From NCBI GenBank assembly GCA_013139345.1, contig WTAY01000041.1, forward strand, positions 1-28,065: a stretch of 28,065 nucleotides of DNA, given 5' to 3'. The notes under the pieces are model-generated. The model was given only the letters and a program-made list of their open reading frames with translations. It made no database searches and was not told the origin of the DNA. A program made the position numbers and the translations under genes. The DNA comes from Methylophaga sp. Its GTDB lineage: Bacteria; Pseudomonadota; Gammaproteobacteria; Nitrosococcales; Methylophagaceae. This document shows positions 24,264 to 28,065 of this stretch, piece after piece; the first letter of the stretch is position 1, and each line of letters opens with the position of its first letter.

Positions 24264-25855
24264 TGTAGGTTCTCTTGCCTCTCGACAGGAAAACTCACTC
24301 TAAAGCAATGCCCAGAACCATCCACTATATAACTTAGGTGCGCGCCATTTGCCTGACAAAGTTCTCGTGCTAAATACAAACCCAAACCTGTTCCATCCTG
24401 CCTATCTGAATTAAAGGGCTCAAATAAGTTCGCTTTCATTGTTTCTGACACGCCCTCACCATTATCACAAACATCAATTATTACTTCATTATCCCGATTA
24501 AAGAGCTTTACTTCAACACGCTGTGATGAATTATCAGAAACAGAATACTGCCAAGCATTTTCAAGCAAGTTCCACATCACTTGATGTAACTGTTCAGCAT
24601 CCATACTTACTTTTGCCAATGATGTAGATACATTCAATATGAGATCAGGTTTCTTAATCGTTTTTATCTCACAAAATTCATTAATAAACTTTTCCAACCA
24701 CAGTGCCAAAATTACAACTTTCGGTTCAACAGTTTTTCGTCGGCTCATATGTAATATTGTTTCAATGATGCCATTAACCCGAGCACTATGACGCTGAATA
24801 ATATCGGTAAGCTTCACCGTCACCTCATCATCATGATTCTCTGCTAGTAACTCTCCGGCATGACTAATGGCACCTAATGGGTTGCGAATTTCATGTGCAA
24901 TACTCGCAGTCAACCGCCCTAAAGAAGCCAGTTTTAATTGTTGTGCCTGTTGTGCAAGTTCAGAAGTGTCATCAAGGTATATTAATGCTTCACCCGTATT
25001 TAGAGCAGTGAATCTAGCAAGAACCTCTGGTAGGTCTTCACGAGGACGAAAAGGTTCAAACCGTGGAATTCGTTCATGCTTCCAACGAGATAACTGTTCA
25101 ACTAACGGGATCGAAAATGCTTTTAATCCATAATTGCTTTGTTCATGACTCAAGCCTAATAGTTTCCGTGCTGAGTGATTACTTTGCGTCACTCTACCCT
25201 GAATATCGACAACCACAATACCTGTCTGCATACTGCTAATGATATGCTCATTCAGCACAGCAAGATTAGTGATATCTTTAGCTCTCTGCTCAGCAACACG
25301 CTGTGAAGCCATCATTTTTTGTGACAATATCTGCGACAATAAAGCCGTGGCAAAAAAAGTAGCGCCCAACATGCCCGCGTGACTATATTTAGTAATTCCA
25401 CCGCCTAATATTTGAGAGTAACTTACTTCCAAAAGTACCGATAACGTTGCAATAGCAGCAATAAAAGCAGATAGTCGTCCAGGAATTAACGTGCCGCCAG
25501 CAACGACGACGACAACCAATAAAAGACCTAAGCCGGTATGTAGCCCACCACTGGTATTAATGATAAATGTAATAAATACAACGTCAAGAACTAACTGGAG
25601 TCGTGCTGAAGATTCGAATCTACCCAGCTTCTTTAAGGTAATGCCAATGAAGATAACAGCAGTCAATAAATATAATAAACTTATGCGACCATAAAGTTCA
25701 GGAGCCGCATGACCTAAAAACTCAGGGGGAAGTTTAAAATAAAAGACTGAGAACAACACCGCAGCTAGAAATAATCGATAGAGAGAAAATGCCGCCAGCT
25801 CTCGCCATAATGCTGTTGAAGAGCTTGGGACTATCCCTATGTTAAATACCTTCAT
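24260..25855 (-). CDS. pilS: Sensor histidine kinase PilS
   Basis: A 531-residue membrane kinase. The N-terminal third (about 20-180) contains about six hydrophobic helices with little periplasmic sequence, as in PilS, which in P. aeruginosa senses the pilin level within the membrane. A PAS-type domain follows (about 200-300; SSMQTGIVVVDIQGRVTQSN). The HisKA domain has H321 (TASIAHEIRNPLGAISHAGE), then NLLENAWQY (N box), CDNGEGV (G1) and GTGLGLYLAREL (G2). Partner PilR is encoded next with a 4-bp overlap, and PP0621-type gene precedes it by 6 bp. Confidence 0.92.
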   Translation of the reverse strand: MKVFNIGIVPSSSTALWRELAAFSLYRLFLAAVLFSVFYFKLPPEFLGHAAPELYGRISLLYLLTAVIFIGITLKKLGRFESSARLQLVLDVVFITFIINTSGGLHTGLGLLLVVVVVAGGTLIPGRLSAFIAAIATLSVLLEVSYSQILGGGITKYSHAGMLGATFFATALLSQILSQKMMASQRVAEQRAKDITNLAVLNEHIISSMQTGIVVVDIQGRVTQSNHSARKLLGLSHEQSNYGLKAFSIPLVEQLSRWKHERIPRFEPFRPREDLPEVLARFTALNTGEALIYLDDTSELAQQAQQLKLASLGRLTASIAHEIRNPLGAISHAGELLAENHDDEVTVKLTDIIQRHSARVNGIIETILHMSRRKTVEPKVVILALWLEKFINEFCEIKTIKKPDLILNVSTSLAKVSMDAEQLHQVMWNLLENAWQYSVSDNSSQRVEVKLFNRDNEVIIDVCDNGEGVSETMKANLFEPFNSDRQDGTGLGLYLARELCQANGAHLSYIVDGSGHCFRVSFPVERQENLQ

Positions 25856-25861
25856 TCTAAG

Positions 25862-26071
25862 CTATTTATCAGCATCCACATGCTCTTGAGAACAATAGTA
25901 GTTACTTCCACTCTGAATAGCCTCGTGCTCCAAAACATGAAGCCCACAATGCTGACATTGCACCATTTTCTCGGAGATTTCTTTTGGCGATGGCGGACGA
26001 CTCTTTCGTAATAAATTACCAATAATTACATACAATAAAAGACCAATGGCAATTAAAACCAGAATTCGCAT
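25862..26071 (-). CDS. PP0621-family small membrane/zinc-ribbon-like protein
   Basis: A 69-residue protein with one N-terminal membrane helix (MRILVLIAIGLLLYVIIGNLL), a basic linker, and a cytoplasmic part carrying CQHCGLHV and, 17 residues later, YYCSQEHVDADK. The CxxC...C-x3-H pattern suggests a metal site. The family is regularly found upstream of pilS in Pseudomonas-type genomes, and its function is not known to me. A clear Shine-Dalgarno GAGG lies 7 nt before the start. It is the first gene of the pilS-pilR transcript, just after the typA terminator. Confidence 0.8.
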   Translation of the reverse strand: MRILVLIAIGLLLYVIIGNLLRKSRPPSPKEISEKMVQCQHCGLHVLEHEAIQSGSNYYCSQEHVDADK

Positions 26072-26089
26072 TTTTGAACCTCATCAAAT

Positions 26090-26142
26090 AAAAAAGGGTA
26101 CCCTCAGTAGGATACCCTTTTCTGTTACTTCATGTTTGAAGT
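26090..26142 (-). terminator. Terminator of typA with two adjacent hairpins
   Basis: The main stem pairs AAAAGGGTA (26092-26100) with TACCCTTTT (26113-26121), with an internal CCT/AGG pairing and a 4-nt loop. On the minus strand it is followed by a run of six T (ending at 26090). Just upstream on that strand, close to the typA stop, ACTTCA (26127-26132) and TGAAGT (26137-26142) form a second small stem with a 4-nt loop. The A/T flanks would let the main hairpin act in both directions. Confidence 0.85.
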
Positions 26143-26145
26143 TGA

Positions 26146-27975
26146 CTATTTTTTGGTTCGAGAAGCACTCTTACGTTCATGTTCAAGCAATAAACGTTTA
26201 CGAACACGCAATGAACTTGGTGTTACTTCTAACAACTCATCGTCACCAATGAACTCTAACGCTTGCTCTAAACTCATACGAATAGGTGGCGTTAAGTTGA
26301 TCGCTTCATCAGTACCCGATGCACGTACGTTGGTTAATTGCTTACCTTTTAATGGGTTTACAACTAAGTCATTGTCACGTGAGTGAATACCGATAACCAT
26401 ACCTTCATATACCGCATCATTATGACCGATAAACATACGACCACGTTCTTGCAAGTTAAAGATAGAGAAAGCAACTGCTTTACCTAAACCGTTGGCAATC
26501 ATTACACCATTACTACGCTCACCAAACTTACCAGGTTTAACAGGTGCATAATGATCAAATACACTGAAGATTAGACCTGTACATTGTGTTGCAGTTAAGA
26601 ACTCAGTACGGAAGCCAATTAATCCACGAGAAGGAATAATAAAGTCTAAACGTACACGGCCTTTACCATCTGGAGCCATATCTTGTAACTGTGCACCACG
26701 TTCACCTAGTTTTTCCATGATCGTGCCTTGATGTTCGGCTTCAACATCAGCAGTAACCGCTTCATAAGGTTCTTCTTTGACGCCGTCCACTTCACGAATG
26801 ATAACTTCTGGGCGAGATACACCCATTTCAAATCCTTCACGACGCATATTCTCAATCAATACTGATAAATGTAATTCACCACGACCTGAAACACGAAATT
26901 TATCAGGATCTGTAGGCACCTGTTCAACACGTAATGCCACGTTGTGAATTAATTCACGATCAAGACGTTCTTTAATTTGGCGAGTTGTTACAAACTTACC
27001 TTCTTGACCCGCCATTGGTGAGTTATTCACTTGGAAAGTCATTGTAACCGTAGGTTCATCAACCGATAATGGTGGTAACGCTTCCACTTCACTAGGGTCA
27101 CATAAGGTATCAGAGATATTCAAAGGATCTAAGCCTGTGAACGCAATGATATCACCCGCTTGAGCTTCTTCAACTTCTTCACGTTTTAAGCCCATAAAGC
27201 CCATAACAGTTAATACGCGACCATTACGTTTTTTGCCTTCGGTATCAACAATAGTTACAGGGGTATTTGTTTTTACTTTACCGCGTTCAATACGACCCAC
27301 ACCGATAACACCAACATAGCTGTTGTAATCTAATGATGATACTTGCATACGGAAAGGACCTTCCGTATCTACATCTGGTGCTGATACTTTATCCACAACC
27401 ATTTCAAATAATGGTGTCATATCGCCATCACGAACAGTATCTTCTAAGCCTGCAAAACCATTCAAACCTGATGCATAAATAACATCAAAATCTAATTGCT
27501 CATCGGTTGCATCTAAATTAGCAAACAAATCAAATGTTTGATCTAATACCCAAGCTGGACGAGCACTTGGTTTATCAATTTTGTTAATAACAACAATTGG
27601 TTTCAAACCTAAAGCCAATGCTTTTTGTGTTACAAAACGTGTTTGAGGCATTGGCCCTTCAGAGGAATCAACTAATAATAATACTGAATCAACCATAGAT
27701 AGAACACGTTCAACCTCACCACCGAAATCAGCATGGCCCGGCGTGTCTACGATGTTGATATGGTAATCATTCCATTTAACAGCCGTATTTTTTGAAAGAA
27801 TAGTAATACCACGTTCTTTCTCAAGATCGTTTGAGTCCATCACTCGTTCTTGCAACTCTTCATGATCACTGAATGTGCCTGATTGACGTAGTAATTCATC
27901 AACTAAGGTTGTTTTACCGTGATCGACATGGGCAATAATAGCGATATTGCGTAGTTTTCTAGTAGTAATTGTCAT
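26146..27975 (-). CDS. typA: Translational GTPase TypA/BipA
   Basis: A 609-residue ribosome-associated GTPase of normal length. Landmarks are the P-loop AHVDHGKTTLVDELLRQSG, the switch region KERGITILSKNTAV, DTPGHADFGGEVERVLSMVD, and NKIDKPSARP. The EF-G-like domains contain RGELHLSVLIENMRREGFE and SRGLIGFRTEFLTATQC, and the BipA-specific C-terminal domain contains NPLKGKQLTNVRASGTDEA and basic ending RKSASRTKK. TypA helps 50S subunit assembly at low temperature and under stress. It is monocistronic by appearance, with a strong terminator downstream. The start has a weak Shine-Dalgarno. Confidence 0.98.
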   Translation of the reverse strand: MTITTRKLRNIAIIAHVDHGKTTLVDELLRQSGTFSDHEELQERVMDSNDLEKERGITILSKNTAVKWNDYHINIVDTPGHADFGGEVERVLSMVDSVLLLVDSSEGPMPQTRFVTQKALALGLKPIVVINKIDKPSARPAWVLDQTFDLFANLDATDEQLDFDVIYASGLNGFAGLEDTVRDGDMTPLFEMVVDKVSAPDVDTEGPFRMQVSSLDYNSYVGVIGVGRIERGKVKTNTPVTIVDTEGKKRNGRVLTVMGFMGLKREEVEEAQAGDIIAFTGLDPLNISDTLCDPSEVEALPPLSVDEPTVTMTFQVNNSPMAGQEGKFVTTRQIKERLDRELIHNVALRVEQVPTDPDKFRVSGRGELHLSVLIENMRREGFEMGVSRPEVIIREVDGVKEEPYEAVTADVEAEHQGTIMEKLGERGAQLQDMAPDGKGRVRLDFIIPSRGLIGFRTEFLTATQCTGLIFSVFDHYAPVKPGKFGERSNGVMIANGLGKAVAFSIFNLQERGRMFIGHNDAVYEGMVIGIHSRDNDLVVNPLKGKQLTNVRASGTDEAINLTPPIRMSLEQALEFIGDDELLEVTPSSLRVRKRLLLEHERKSASRTKK

Positions 27976-28037
27976 TATTTATAAGTTCTGTATGTGAATG
28001 CTGTTCGCATATAAAAATGTAAAGGAAGATTATTTTT

Positions 28038-28064
28038 TCAACTCATCGCTTAGATGAGGCTTGA
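28038..28064. other. Edge hairpin upstream of typA
   Basis: CTCATC (28042-28047) and GATGAG (28053-28058) form a 6-bp stem with a 5-nt loop. TCAA (28038) and TTGA (28061) can extend it across a 2-nt bulge. The window ends here, so whether a T-run follows on the plus strand cannot be seen. It may be a terminator of a neighbouring gene or part of the typA regulatory region. Confidence 0.3.
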
Positions 28065-28065
28065 T

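Overview
This 28 kb window reads as chromosomal core sequence from an AT-rich gammaproteobacterium. The evidence is gene order: rpoE-rseA-rseB-rseC-mucD, then lepA-lepB-DUF4845-rnc-era-recO-pdxJ-acpS-cysM, with rlmD, nadB, pilS-pilR and typA nearby. This combination is typical of Pseudomonas-like and Methylophaga/Cycloclasticus-like (Piscirickettsiaceae-type) genomes. The low GC by eye and the protein style lean towards the latter, but the genus is an inference. No insertion sequence, phage gene, CRISPR array, tRNA or rRNA was seen.

Left part (1-12,391, all minus strand): a partial alkC-type alkylation repair glycosylase, rlmD, and a ydbL-like lipoprotein gene next to ydbH. These are followed, in the order of increasing coordinate, by the compact cysM, acpS, pdxJ, recO, era, rnc, DUF4845, lepB and lepA series. 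Several genes overlap by 4 bp (rnc/DUF4845, era/rnc, acpS/pdxJ), which suggests translational coupling. Hairpin terminators close the ydbH-ydbL end (about 2346-2376) and lie between mucD and lepA (about 12,419-12,451).

Centre (12,521-19,771): a five-gene envelope-stress operon (rpoE, rseA/mucA, rseB/mucB, rseC, mucD; 2-3 bp gaps). Upstream is a good candidate sigma-E autoregulatory promoter and a short hairpin that would mask the rpoE Shine-Dalgarno. Divergent from it is nadB. A ygfX-like gene converges on nadB with a 20 bp overlap and is divergent from ygfZ.

Right part (19,858-28,065): this is the signal-transduction region and the most interesting part. An OmpR-like response regulator is followed by a hybrid sensor in which a periplasmic NMT1/THI5-type substrate-binding domain is fused through one membrane helix to a histidine kinase. 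Converging on it is the PP0621-pilS-pilR operon, whose last gene encodes a small helical protein with the spacing of the CheZ catalytic motif (Asp-x3-Gln) and an acidic/aromatic C-terminal tail. typA/bipA, with a strong terminator, closes the window. The least ordinary observations are the CheZ-like protein in a pilSR operon, the binding-protein/kinase fusion, the ydbH locus without a separate ynbE, and ygfX without sdhE.
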